64,000 bases of DNA from Nymphaea colorata (Eukaryota; Streptophyta; Magnoliopsida; Nymphaeales; Nymphaeaceae), in contig NC_045151.1 of NCBI RefSeq assembly GCF_008831285.2, positions 7,517,682 through 7,581,681 on the forward strand, read 5' to 3'. Below the pieces are notes generated by a model. The model did not search any database and was not told where the DNA came from. It worked only from the letters and a program-made list of their open reading frames with translations. The translations under genes were made by a program, and so were the position numbers. Below, piece by piece: positions 1-13,700 of the stretch. Every line of letters begins with the position of its first letter. Positions within the stretch are counted from its first letter, which is position 1.

Positions 1-310
1 AAAAGTCCAAGTTGCTGATTGTTCACCAAGCCTCTTTCCATTGGAGATTTTACAATATGCTGAGCATGATTGATATCTATGCTCCAGCTTGAAAAGGAGT
101 GTTGAAAAAAATGGGTCTTATAAGGAGTTTCTTAGTAAATTGTTACAAGTCGTCATTTTATTTTTATTAGTGTAAGAGGTCTTCTTTATTATTTCTCTTT
201 GTTGTATGGACCTGCTCTGTAATTTTTGTTGCCGCCCCTAATCTCTTCTAGCATGGGATTGGGGTTAATGATAGACTGTTTTTTCTTCTCTCTCCCTCAT
301 CCATGTTCAA
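1..310 (+). mobile_element. Copia 3' end and LTR fragment (in NF-YA intron 4)
   Basis: Bases 1-105 read, with breaks, like the C terminus of a copia polyprotein (ADLFTKPL-type stretch, MIDIYAPA then stop). A purine tract AAAAGGAG leads into TGTTG at about 107, as at a 3' LTR start. The LTR seems to end near TTCA at about 310. A following TAGGTATCATGAAG loosely resembles a primer site, so the LTR could belong to two elements. The sequence is decayed and the limits are approximate. Confidence 0.5.
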
Positions 311-439
311 TAGGTATCATGAAGAGAATTCTCAGAAAATTGAAAGGAATAGTTGGTAATAAAACATCAAAAGAACTGGTCATCCCCAAGAGCCCATAAA
401 GTAGTTACTTGTAGCTGCAAATTGCACAAGGATTTTGAT

Positions 440-850
440 GAAAGGTGATCTGCGTCGAGATACTACTCATTTGTTAGGGAGACTTTAGCGTCTTCAAGTA
501 GTAGAACACAGGTTTGTTGATGGAATAAGTACAGAATCTGAACAAAGATCCATGGTTGCAACTATGGTCTGGGCAACATGTGTTAGGCACCTATTAACTA
601 GGATTAGAGTCAGCATCTAGGAATCTAACTTTGTGACAATCAAAGTGCTATAATTACAAATATATGTTTCAACACTATACCTCAAAGTCAAACAAAAAAT
701 CAACATTTTTTGAGACACAAAAATTAAGGAGATCACCAATCTTGTTCTAACTAAATCTCAAGTATTCATCAACAAAACAAAGAGAAGTGGAACGTGGTAC
801 AAGATCATGTACAACTCGAGGAAGAGAGTTGGGATGTATTAATAAAGATG
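440..850 (+). mobile_element. Copia RNase H remnant
   Basis: Broken plus-strand frames resemble the copia RNase H domain: an A-E-F-R-S-M-type stretch near 540, CDNQSA near 640, and the polyprotein end with VVQDHVQLEE near 800. A CDNQSA-to-VQLE ending is also seen in Copia-1 at 15260-15490. There are many stops and frameshifts. Bases 850-1536 contain nothing I recognise. Confidence 0.5.
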
Positions 851-1536
851 CTTCGACTTTAATTAAATTTGTATCAGATCCAAGATGATTGTGTACGGGT
901 CATATTCACTTCCACAGGGAATATGTAAAGCATGTTATGTAGCCAAGGTTGCTTATGTCATTTGTTGTAATCATACAATAGCCTGTAATTGAATGAAGTT
1001 AGGGCATGACCCCACACATTGCAAATCGTGTTCATTGATGCCCCAATCTCCCCTTGCTCTTTTCTTTCTGAAACAAGAAATTGTAGGGACTAAATTTCAT
1101 CTTCTAACAGTAAATAGAGTGGTAAAGTATTGGCTAATACAAGTACAAAGAGATATCATTCTCACAATTTCATTTTTCACCAATATTTTTGGATTAAAGC
1201 ATATGAAAGGATTTCACAGCTTGTTTGCAAAAATTATGCATCATCACTGGTTCAGTATAATGGAGGTATCACAAGGGTAACCATGTATTTTGTATTTTAT
1301 TCGAGTTCACATCCAAAGTTATTCCATAAAAGAATATGCTCTTGATTGCCTTTGATCATTTTATAAGTGAATGAACCTCCACATTGCATGTTCAAGCCTC
1401 TATCGTGAAAATACAGCAGATACAAACATCAAGAATAGTATTTGCAAAGGTAAGAATTCTTCCAGCAAGACAAATCTGGCATGCCAGTTATTCAATAAGA
1501 GAGTGTCTACAAAACAGATTTATTTGTTATGATTAC

Positions 1537-1701
1537 CTTCCGGGACTTGATCATTTTGTTCTCAGATTCAGCTTTTGCACGTGATTGACGTCGCCTCAGG
1601 ATCCCATGATACTGCTTTGCATTAACGTAAACTGGTTCTTCAACAGCATCACTTGGCAAAGGTAATCCTCCTTGATGAACTCCCATCATGTGTGGATGGA
1701 T
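1537..1701 (-). CDS. NF-YA: NF-YA exon 5: subunit-interaction half of the conserved core
   Basis: The acceptor is CTGCCAG ending at 1702 and the donor is AAG|GTAATC at 1536. Its 55 codons include [20 protein letters not shown], the helix that contacts the NF-YB/NF-YC dimer, then the linker [10 protein letters not shown]. The DNA-binding half should be in the next exon, to the left of the window. This is the most strongly conserved coding stretch in the window. Confidence 0.95.
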
Positions 1702-4700
1702 CTGGCAGGACCAGGAATGTCAAATTTAAATATAATATAAACCAAAACCATAAAACGCAAATGTAAATATAAAATGAAAATCCTGGCAAAAGGACAACCA
1801 CATACCATAACTTGTGCACCATAAGCTGCAACATAACTTCCATAGTATGGATCTGGGAATGGATATACAGCTTGACCCTGCTCAACATTTTCAATGTGAA
1901 ATTTTATCAGGATAGATAGACCTATAGATGTCTCAAACACTGAAAACCAGTTTAAGTTAGAAACGTCTAGACACTAAGTTGAAGTAAGCACTTTTCTGTA
2001 ATAATCACTAATTATCCAAATCTCAGTACACCAAGCCGTGCAGCATAAACATGCACAAAAGCATGAATACGTTCTATGAGTTAAAATAGTCATCAGATAG
2101 ATCATCAAAATTCACAACCATTAAAAAGGGAAGAAAAGGACAAGACAGAGAGCATCAACGGAACAGTTCCTATATGAGATTGTGCTCGTTCCTAAAAGAT
2201 GTGTATTATAATCAGTCCAGTACATGCTAGCCACAAGAAATATCTTGAAAATATCATTTTTTTCATTCTAAAAGGCTACAAGTTGTTTTTAAAGGGCAAA
2301 TGTAGGGATAATATCAAGATTCAAAACTATTGCCAAAAAAGTATTGCCTGTGATAATATAGTGATATTATCACGATTTCTCTACCTTTTTCATACAAAGA
2401 AGTTTTAAATATACTTTTAGTGTACATTTCCATTTTTTCATTTTAAAGTTTTAAACATTACTTTGAATATTTATCCATATTTTTTTACAGAAATTGGGAA
2501 CAACCCTCAGTTCAACCACTTTTTTTATCATTTTTTACATTTTCTTATTTTTTGATTTCCTAATATTTTTACAGGGAAAAAAGTCCATCCAAGTACACCC
2601 AAGAAATATATTTGTGACTATGATGTACAGTACACAAGAAACAGAACCAGTATTCCTCTATTATTGAACTTCCATACCCTAGGATCAACCAATACCATGG
2701 GTTGGATGCACAAAACTAAAAGCACCATTGTGGTTGACAATTAGAAAGAAGCAGCAAAGTTCTGCTTTCCTAGCGCCTCAAAATTAGCAAGCCGACAAGC
2801 ACAAATATCATTAGCACCTCTGACCTACAGAACACTTATCCACTTCAAGGCCACAGTATTGACTTGACTAGGGGGAGGAGAAGGAAAACCCTCCCTTATT
2901 TAACTTCAGCTAAATTTATCAATCTGTGCAACTTATGCCACCTTTTTCTGTTAATTCATTAATCACCTTTTCCTATCTTGAAAAACCAATTAAAATCAGA
3001 TGCTGACAATCAAAGGACCCAGAAAAATATTCACAACTAATCATTGCAAGCTAGGAGATTTCATTGTTTGTTCATTCTATCCAATTAATAAAGAATAATT
3101 TACAAAAAATAAAATTTAACTCAGCACAATCTTATATTCAAAAACATTCTTCTAGCCTCTATTTAACTTTTCCAGAAACCTTGATATAGAAGAATCATGT
3201 GCCAAGCAATTGCTAACGTGCAGATTGCCAAACTTATCATCTCTTTGAAAATATTCAAGGAACATTATCATCATTGCTCCATGAGGATCATTTGCTGCCC
3301 TTTGAAAATGAAACATCTCAATCTGATCTATAGATTTCCACCATCCTCGGTATCTATGCTCTCCCTGATAATTGCAGAAAACTAAGAACTTCTCTTCCAT
3401 ATAACCTGAGGTTCTAAAGAACATTTAAAAACCAAAGGATCCTAATGCACCTTCACATTGATAATCCACCTGACCAAAGAGTATCCCATATTTGACTAAA
3501 TTGTTTCCGAAAAGGTAAAGAAAGACTGAATCTATGCACATGTTATGAGCAAACTTTCTAAATGTACAAAAATGCTACGTAGCTAGGAGGTGTGAGACCT
3601 TGACACCCAGATCTATTCAACCTGAAAAGCAGGTGTTAGATCTTGATATCCAGGTTTGTTCAGCATGAAAAGGCTGAGAAGGCAAGAGAGAAGAGGAAGA
3701 GAAATAAGAGTGAAGAAGATTTCTTCAACAGTGTAATAGCAACCTCTCTAATCCTACGCATACCCTAATTCTCTGTGAGTGTATGCTTTACACTGACTTA
3801 AGAGTACATGACCTAAATACAAAAGCATAAAACTGCCAACCCATTCACATGCAGGGTTAAATACAACACTTTTACCTAATCCAGATCCAAAGTGAATAAA
3901 TAAACATGTCTTTTCACCTCCCTCAAGTTGCATATGGCTTTGAACCATGAACAGCTTGCCTCTCAGCATCCAAAATTTGTTAATGATTAGGCTTTTGGTG
4001 AAAAAAAATCTGTAAATTATTCCTCAGTTTTAACAAACTCAGGCTCAATTTCCTTCTCAACCTTTTGCCTCATAACGTGCACAATCTCATTGTGTTTTGC
4101 ATAACTAAGATGAAATGGATTAAATGACATGTTTATTGCACTTTGGTCATCACATAACAAAAGAAAATGAAATATAGCCGCAGCATTTTTGCTTCCTGCT
4201 GCTCTATGATACCAAGTTTTGACCAAAAAATAGACAATTTTATGAGATTGACAGCCGCTGATCTGGATCCCCTACTTAATCAGCATCAATGTAGATAACA
4301 AGCATGATTACCACCTTTGGTAATGTTTCCATGTAAACAAGCTCAGTTCCTTTTAAATATCCCAAAATTTGCTTAATCTCCCCATATGACTAGTCTCTGG
4401 TTCATGCATGAGCTAACAAACCTAAACTGCGACGTATACAAGTAAATTATTGCAACATGCCAGCAGGACTGCAATGCTTTATGGGGTCATCACACAAATC
4501 TCCATTGTGAGTTGCTAACATATGATGAAAGAACGCTCGTTGTGGACAAAGGTTTACAATATTTCATCCCTACCTTGATCAAAACTTCAACGACACATTT
4601 GTGTTGAGTAAGAGTAATTTCGCCTCCTTTCATAGCCACCTCAACTCCAAGGAAATCCTGCAAGACTCCAAAATTTTTTTGCCTTGTATCTCTTGCTCAA

Positions 4701-7700
4701 CAACTGCTTGAACTCTATTATATGGCCATCTGAATTGCTCATCATAACTAGTGACATCAACACTTATCAACAATAAGGTATTAATACTTGATTGCTAAAA
4801 GATGAACAAGAAGTGAACTAAGCAAGTTCATTGAAACCCATTTCTTGGGATTTCAGAAGGAAAACTATGGAACCACGAACAAGATGCCTGTTTTAGCCTA
4901 TAAATTGTCCTCCTTAACATACAAAAATAGCAGCAATTGAATGTCCTTCCATGTACCCAGGAGGTTGACCCATGTAAACTTTCTCCTTTAGATCACCGTG
5001 CAAGAAAGTATTCTTGACATTAAGCTGTTTGAGTGATGTAGGCATTTGTTTATGGTCATGCAACATAGGATCATAGAGCAAGGGACAAGGTTGAACAAAA
5101 TGAGAAGAGCCTGAAGGCTTGAGAGCCTAATGTGCAAGAAGTTAGAGAGATATGTGATGATGCAGAAAATGCATCACAATTCTATACAATTTGGCATGCA
5201 TTCATACATGTTTAAATTGCTAAAAAGTAAAAACCCATGTTAACATTGTTTTTTATTGATAAGAGCTTGTGCTTTAAATTTCATGTGAAATAGGGCTGAA
5301 TGGGGAGAAATATCGCATATTTGGTTCATAACAGCATTTTAAGAAATCTGGAACCAAATCCAAAGAATCAGATAGATTTAAATTCGGGTCCAAGCCTTGA
5401 ACCAAACACTGGAAGCATATATATTGAAGAATTCATATGTAGAATAGCTCAAAACATGGCTTAATATATGATAGAAGTACATATACTAAAATTTGGATGT
5501 TCTGAACAATTTTCACATGTTTATGAGGCGTTTTGGAAAGAGGAAAAAACAGTTCCGAATTTCTGCAGAAATAGAATAACCCCTAGAGGAAAGTTTTGCC
5601 TTTCTGACAGGTGGAATTCTAGATCTTGTCACGTTCTTCCTTAAGCTTGTGCAAGAGAGTTTTCATCATCAAGCTATTTCTCCACTCAGGAAGGTAGGGT
5701 TCTCATCCCAGTGAGTCGTTCCTCTTCTTCCTCTTTGTTTTCCATCTCTCATATTTTCCTCCATCTCGGGTGTTGTTTTTGTAGGTTTGCAGCAGATTGC
5801 AGAAAACCTCTTTGGACGAAAGTCGGGTTTGCATCGCCTTTCATGTCCACAACAGTCAGGCTCGCACTGCTGACACTCCACCTCCTGCCCTTCACCTCTC
5901 CTCTTGCTCATAACTTGGAGACTGCGAGAATATCATCTATTATTGTAGGACGTGAAAAGCATAGAACTTCCTAGCCGGAGACCCATAGGAGTCGCCGTGT
6001 CATTTCATCCCCTTCATCAAAGCATCAAAGGTTGGTGTTCTTCTTCCCTTTTCTTCTAGGAACATGTGGCGTTGTCTAGAGTCCTTTTTCCTTTTCTACA
6101 TTGCATATTTATTCCATCATGTTCTGCATTATTTACTTTTTGTTTTCGTTTGATTGTCATGCTAAATCACCAAACCTTTGGTTGAATGACAGAGGGAAGA
6201 CGAGGAGTGTTGGATGTTACGAGTAACAGCTGTATTATTAAGTTCATCTACCAAATATGTATCAATATAAGCAATCAAATATAATGGAGATGAAAAGGAA
6301 TGAAATAGTTCCTTTGTTATGGTGCTCTTGATATATATCTAATAATTCTCATCGATGCACCCGTGGATGGATGTAGGAGCTTACTGAAACTAATTTGCAA
6401 CATGAACAACATTTGCACTGTCAGGACCACTAATAGATAGATAAGTTAAAGCTCCTATGAGTTGTCAATAAGTCCTTAGATTCCCAATAACTTACCTATC
6501 ACTTGACTTCATCTTTACTCCTAGTGCAGGTGTTTTAACTATTTAGCATTAGTGATCTTAGGCATGCTTACAATATCACTAGCAAATTTGATTTGAGAAA
6601 GAAAATATCCTTTTCTACTATATGCAACTGCAGTGCCAAGGAAATAAGTTAAATAACTGAAATCACTCATTTCAATCTAATTTTTCAAGAAGCATTTAAC
6701 TTGTTCAATTCCTTCATCATCACTACCAGTAATAATCATGTCATCCATAAAAAGGAGTAATGCAGTAATACTAATAGAACTGTTGGTAACAAACATAGCA
6801 GCAATATTAGCATAACATGATCTAGAGCCTTGATCAAACATGACCTTGCCAAAACAGTCAAACCTAACTTATGAAGCTTGCTTGAAAGTTGAAACTATAT
6901 AAAACTTTTCTACGGCGAAAATTATACCTTTCGAGATATCATAACTTGAGAGAGCATCCATACAAACTTCTTCATTTATGTCACCATTTGAGAAAGCATT
7001 TTTAACATCCATTTGGAAAATTGACAAACACTTGGGAGAGGCTACAGCAATTAAAGTTCTAAAATCTCATCCTAGTAATGGAAGCAAGAGTTTCTTGATA
7101 AAACTAACCTAGCCTTATCTTTCAAGCGAGTCGTCGGACTCTTAGTTTTGACTTTATAGACCCACCAGCAACCTATTGTCCTTTTTCCTTTAGGAAGAAT
7201 AGCAAATTCCTAAGTTTGGCAATTTCCTAAGGGCTCTCTCTAAGCTCAGTGTCAATTGCATCGATCCAATGAGAAAGGTCTTTGGCTTCAATTAAGGGGG
7301 CAGGTTTAACAAGAGTGAACAGCCAACAAATAATTTCTATTTTTGGGGGAAAGAGGATCATAAAACACAAATTTCAGTAAGGGTCTAGTAATTCTTTGAC
7401 AATCTCCTAAGAGTTGGCTCAGGCTCTCCAGTTTGGGTTGTTAAAACATGAGACTGGATGTGTTTGGGTCTGGGTCCAGATCCAGACACGTTCATCCCAA
7501 GCATCCTTTCCTTTATTTCTACATGTGCTTAATTAGTTCATTAATTTCATCGCGTAATTTATTCTTTTGTTTTAGAGCATTAATGTCCACAATGTGTAAT
7601 CTTGTTATTAATAAAAAAATAGGGTTAGGAGGCATGTGTCAATGTTGCCACCTAAACCTTGTGCATCCATCTCCTCCTCCCTCTTTGTTTTTGTGTGAAA

Positions 7701-10700
7701 TCAGGCTGTCGTGCTTCATCTTTTCTGAACCTAAAATCTGTTATAGTATCATAGCCAGGTTGTAGAGATCTACCAAAGAAATGTTCATGGAGATCCAAAT
7801 AAGGTTGGTTTCTTTGGTTTAAGAGATCAAAATCTTAATCTTCCTTATTCCCTTTGTTTATTTCAGTCATTTAAATCTGAGTATCTAAATCTCTGTGTTT
7901 CCTTTCCTCCAATCCTTCTGTTGAGAGTTCACAAATATCTTTTGTCATATTCATATCAATTTGTGCAGTCATCAGCTACCTACTGCTTCGTCTAATATCT
8001 TCTGATATTCTCTGCCCTGTCTCATGTTTTTCTTATTCTGTCATGATTTCCTGTTACTGATTCCCATGCTCTGTTTCATGTCAGAAAGAAAATTGGTGTC
8101 TTTATACAGAACGATACATATTGATTGTCCGACATTCTGATACACAGACATCTGGCATGAACCTGGTTATCTGGTCTGACACAGAACTGCTCTTTGTGTC
8201 TAATTGTTTTTCTGATTTGTTCCTATTTCTCCTTTTTCTGTCTACTTTACAACAGTCGCTAAGAAGAAAATTTTGCATTTATTGTGAGCCTTGTGTTGCA
8301 GACCGTGCATAGTCGGCAATAATCTGGAAATTAGAAGTTAGACTCAGTCTGACCTGTAAAAAAAAGGTCACGAGTTCTAGTTTGCAGTAATAACTTTCTA
8401 TATCTTGAAGTAAAGAGCTTGCTTGGGGGTTAAGCCCCCTACCTTTATTCCAACAAAATGATTATATATAAGGGAAGGCCAAAACAGACCTTAACAATAA
8501 GCACAAACCCGCTATTTTCGGTCATGTCTGGAATGTTAATTAACCTTCCATTTCTATCCGAGCTGATGGTGTCTTCATTATATATCCCAGTTTCCATCCA
8601 AATTCTCAGTTTAATTTCTGTCTCAGGAGGCCATTTGATAGAGGAAAAGCTATCCATCAAGCTCCTCCAAACTTCCCTTTTGAACCTGATAAGATGTTGG
8701 ATCTAATCTGATCCAAATCCAACAAGTCTAACTATGTCTTCTGATCACATTTATCTAAGCGGGGTTGTGATTGTAATTTTTGTAATTGTTTTATTCTCGA
8801 CTCTAGATTATTGTGTTGCTTCACTCTAGACACTAGATTATTATGATTGTTTCATTCTAGATTCTTTTAAATTGTGTAGACGGATCATTATATAAATGGG
8901 TTGTGTGAGAATGTAAAGACTCACCTCCCTTTCTCATTTCTCTTTTTCTGTTTTCTCTCTTAACCTTTCCTTTGCTGAAACTGATCGTGGGTTATAGTTC
9001 AATACCCAAAATCTTACATGGTATCAAGTCAAGGTTTGGCTGGTTCTACAGAAGTGAATGTTTGAACAGACTTGAAATCTCCTGGTTGGTTTTCTCTTAT
9101 ACCCCTTCTAACATTTTGTTCCTAATCCTTCATCTATCTCGAAAACATTCTTATATTTCTCTGGTAGTACTTAGTATATATCTACATTGACAGATACATA
9201 AATTATCATGGATATTCTCTCCCAATCCAATATGTCATCCAACTTCTTACCACACCTTATTCCTGAAAAACTGAACCACTCCAACTACCTTACTTGGAAA
9301 AGGCAGAACACTCCTTTCATAAGCACTTAGGATCTGTATGGGCATCTTGATAGTTCCATTCCAATACCACCACAGTTCATTCAACAAAAGATTAAGAATG
9401 AGAGTGAAGAGACAATTTTCACTCAAGAAATTCGTAATCCTCAATTTATAACATGGATGAAACGAGATCAAAGTCTTGTTGCATATATCACATCAATGCT
9501 CTCTCAAGAAGTGTTGATTCTTTTTCAGATGACTGTACAACAAGACAGTTATGGGTCAGACTTGCCGAAACCTATTCTCGGATTTCAGAGGCACGTATTC
9601 TATATTTGAAGAAGAAATTTTAGAATCTCAGCAAAGGGTCAATGTCGATTATGGAATATTTGGGATGTGTTAAAGGGATAGCTGATCAGTTGGGAGTTGT
9701 TGGATACCTTGTTTCCGACAAAGAAAAAGTCCAACAGACTCTTAGCGGTCTTGGACCAGATTTTTATGCCTTCACTACTGCTCTTGAGGTTTTGCATATC
9801 TTGCCCACCTTCAATGAACTTCAGGGCAAGCTGCTTCAACATGAAATGAACATGAAACAATTGATAGGAGGAACAAACCAAAAGGCAATGCCCACAATGT
9901 TTTAGTTATAGAAGCTGCTGCAGCTCATAGAAAAGGTAATGAGGCTCATCAAGGAGGCATGAATTGTGGGCATGTTGAACAAAATGGCCCCAACACCGAG
10001 TGTTACAAGAAAATTTCAGACCAATACAACAAAGAAAGTGCCAACGTGTTTTCAATGTAACAAAAAGGGTCACATCAAAGCGAATTGTTGGTTCAACCCA
10101 CAAAACAGAGGCAATAACTTGAAGTTGAACAAAATGTCAAACTCCCACCAGCCGATGTGCAACAAATAATAATGACTGCTGTCTCGAATATGACAATGAA
10201 ACAAATTGATTAAGGCGAATGGTATTTGGATTCAGGTACTGCTACTCATGTAACTGAAAATGCTGGTAAGTTACATGAACTTTTTCCTTATTATGGTAAA
10301 AGTAATATAGTTACAGGTGATGGAAGTTTTCATCCTATCACACATGTTGGGAATGCACAAATTTCTCTTCCAACATCACCATTTTCACTATCTTTGTCAA
10401 ATGTTGCCTTTGCTCCAAATATCCCAAAAAGAATATTATTTCCATTTCTAAAATTGTAGATGAGACAAACTCATATGTTGAATTTACTTCTTCCTCTATG
10501 TATGTCAAGGATCTTCTAACGAAGAAAACATTCGCTAAAGGGGAACGACAAGGAAATATGTATGTCTTAAAGGAAAGTCCTTATTTCTTACAGTCCTCTT
10601 CAAGTCCAGCTCAATTGACATGCTTTCCTTCCAACGCACCTTCACAAATTCCAAGTTCTAACTGTCTCCAATCAGATGTCAGTAAGCCAAATTTATGGCA

Positions 10701-13700
10701 TGGCTGTATGGGACATTGTAGTCGTGGGTTTTTGGAAAAACTTGCATCAGATAATCTCATTCCAAAATCCAGTCTATCTTGTGATCCCTATGACAAAAAA
10801 TGTTCTAGTTGCGACCCATGTAAGAGCCATATACTTCCTTTTCGTAATATCAACAAAATAGCTACTAAACCTTTTGAGATTGTCTATTCTAATGTATGGG
10901 GGCCAGCTCCCATTGATTCTTTGTCTGGCTCCCACAATTATGTTTTGTTCATAGATTCTTATTCTTGATATACTTGGATTCACTTCATGAAACAAGAATC
11001 AGAAGTGTTTAGTATCTTTCGAGAATTTCATGTCATGATCCAAACACAGTTTTCGTCTAAGGTTGTGCATTTCCAGTGTGATGGTGGGGAGAATATTCTT
11101 CACATGACTTTATTAACTTTTTACGAGAAAATGGGATAACTTGACAAATTTCATGTCTATACACCCCACAACAAAATGGCATAGCTGAACGGAAACATCG
11201 TCACATTGTGGAAAGTGGTATGAGTATGATGCATGATAGTAATACTCCTATTACTCTATGGACGAAGGCTTTTCACACTGTTGTACATATACTAAATCGT
11301 CTGCCCATGATAGTTTTGGATTCAAAATCTCCTTACTTCACTTTTTTTGGTCAAAATCCAAACTTCACTGATTTAAGGGTTTTTGGATGTGTGTACTATG
11401 TTCACATTGACTCGTCATTAAGACGTAAATTTCAAAGTAAAGCAGTCCAGTGCAGGTTTGTTGGTTAGGTAGATGAATACAAAGGTTTCTGATGTTACGA
11501 CCCTACAACCAGACACATCAAAGTATCAAGAAATGTTGTGTTTGACGAACACAATTTTAACATTTCTACTGAGAATTCTCAACCCGTGGAATCATATGAT
11601 CCTTGGGTAAATGTTAAATTATTTGCAGGAGGCAGTCTAGAATCTCATCCACATGATGAGATAGGATCTCCACATATCACACAAACAGAAGGAAACAAAG
11701 AACTCGTTCTAGCTATGAAAGAATGAGAAAAAATGCTTCATGTCGATTTTCAGGACAGGTTTAGAATCGTCGGAAGAGGGATAGATGGCAATCCGATCTC
11801 TTCCCATGTTGAAGTCTATGATGATCAGCCTGTTAGAAGATCTTGAAAGTATGACACCCCATTCATAGATGGGTAAGTTATGATAATCTTTCCTTAAATT
11901 TTCATCTCTTTATGTCTCCAGTTATAAAACAAGATGAACCTCCTTCTTTTGAGGAAGCCTCCAAGTCGTCGCATTAAATCAGGGCAATGAATGAAGAAAT
12001 AGACGCACTACATGAATGTGGGACATGGAAAGTTGTTACTAGACCCAAAGAAAAGAATGTAGTAGGTATTAAAACAAAACATAGTTCGGAGAATTGTTTT
12101 CCTACATCCACAACGATCCTCTCTCACCCTTGACTCTAGGTGAGGTTCCATTATTTATAAGGGAAGTGTTACATCAACCCAATCATGGAAGGGTATCTTT
12201 CCTTTTGTTTACAATTTGGTTTGCTCATCCGTTGGGATTTGATTACCTTGTTGGTTTGATAGTTTCTTCTTTCTTGTCGTTGTAATCATGGGATATCATT
12301 GGTCGAAGCTGATTTCCTTTTTCCTCAATTCTCTTCCTTTTTTTCTTCAACTCGATGTTGTCTGCCTTGCCTTTATGGTGTATTTCCAAGATCAGCTCCA
12401 GATTTGGATCTTGTCAGATCTGATATGCTAACATCCCCCCTCAAACTCAATGGTCCTGAGTGAACATTGAGTTTGAACTTTGAAGCGCCCTCGAACAAAT
12501 GCCTCCGTGGATAGAGCTTTGGTGAGAGGGTCCGCCAATTGATGAGATGAGGGAATGTGTCTAACAGACAGTTGCCTTCGAGCGACAAGATCTCGTACAA
12601 AGTGTACATCCAGTTCAATATGTTTACTTTTCTGTTGAAGGACTGGATTCGCCGTCATATAGGTGGTACTAATGTTGTCGCACCAAAGGATTGGTGGTTC
12701 AGAATGATTGATACTCATATCTTGTAATAAATATTTAAGCCAAAGGACCTCTGCAGCAGTGTTGGCGTATGCCCGATACTTAGCTTCAGTGGAGGATCGG
12801 GCCACAGTGGGTTGTTTCTTCGAGCTCCAAGAGATCAAATTCTGCCCAAGGAAAATAGCATAGGCCCCAGTAGACTTGCGGTCGTCTGGGCATCCAGCCC
12901 AATCTACATCCGAGTAGGCATGTAGTTGAGTAGATGAGTTGTGTTTGAGGAGAAGTCCATGATGAATGGTGGCTTTAGCATAGCGGAATATCCATTTCAT
13001 TGCGTTCCATTTGCCAGTCGCAGGAGTGTGCATGAACTGACAAACCTTATTGACTGTGTAGGATAGATTGGGCCTAATAATGGTGAGGTATTGAAGCACC
13101 CCAACTGTTTGGTGATATAGTGTTGCATTTGAAAAGGGAGTTTCAACCTTTGTCAGTGAGGAATTTGCCAGTAGAGGCGTAGAAATAGGCTTGGCACCAA
13201 TCATATGTGTCTGAGTCAAAATGTCAATGATATATTGTTGTTGTGACAGGAGCAATCCTTCTGACGTTGGAATAGCCTGAATACCCAAGAAATAATATAA
13301 CGGTCCGAGATCTTTGAGAGAGAAGGTTGTACTGAGACAATGAATTAACGTAGTAACTTGCACTGTAGAGTTACCTGTGATTAGTATATCATCAACATAA
13401 ACCATGATAAAGAGCCTAACCTGATCAATAATCAAGGTGAACAATGAAGTGTCGGTCTGAGACATTTTAAAGCCCATGTGAAACAGTGCCTGACTTAGAC
13501 ATTGGTACCAAGCTCTTGGAGCTTGCTTCCATAGATTGCTTTATGAAGTTTGCACACATAACCTGGGTGGCTTCGATCCTCAAATCCTGGAGGCTGAGTC
13601 ATATATACATCTTCAGTTAGATCTCCATGAAGGAACACATTATTAGCATCGAGCTGTTTTAGGCCATCGGAGAGAAGTAGCAAGAGATAAAACGGCACAA

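Noticed and set aside
3152-3424. 90-codon minus-strand frame as an extra NF-YA exon
   Set aside because: It does not match any NF-YA region, and exons 3 and 4 already join in phase without it.
5669-5974. Overlapping 80- and 87-codon frames as a small gene
   Set aside because: They face each other on opposite strands, have no recognisable domain and sit in an intron between copia fragments.
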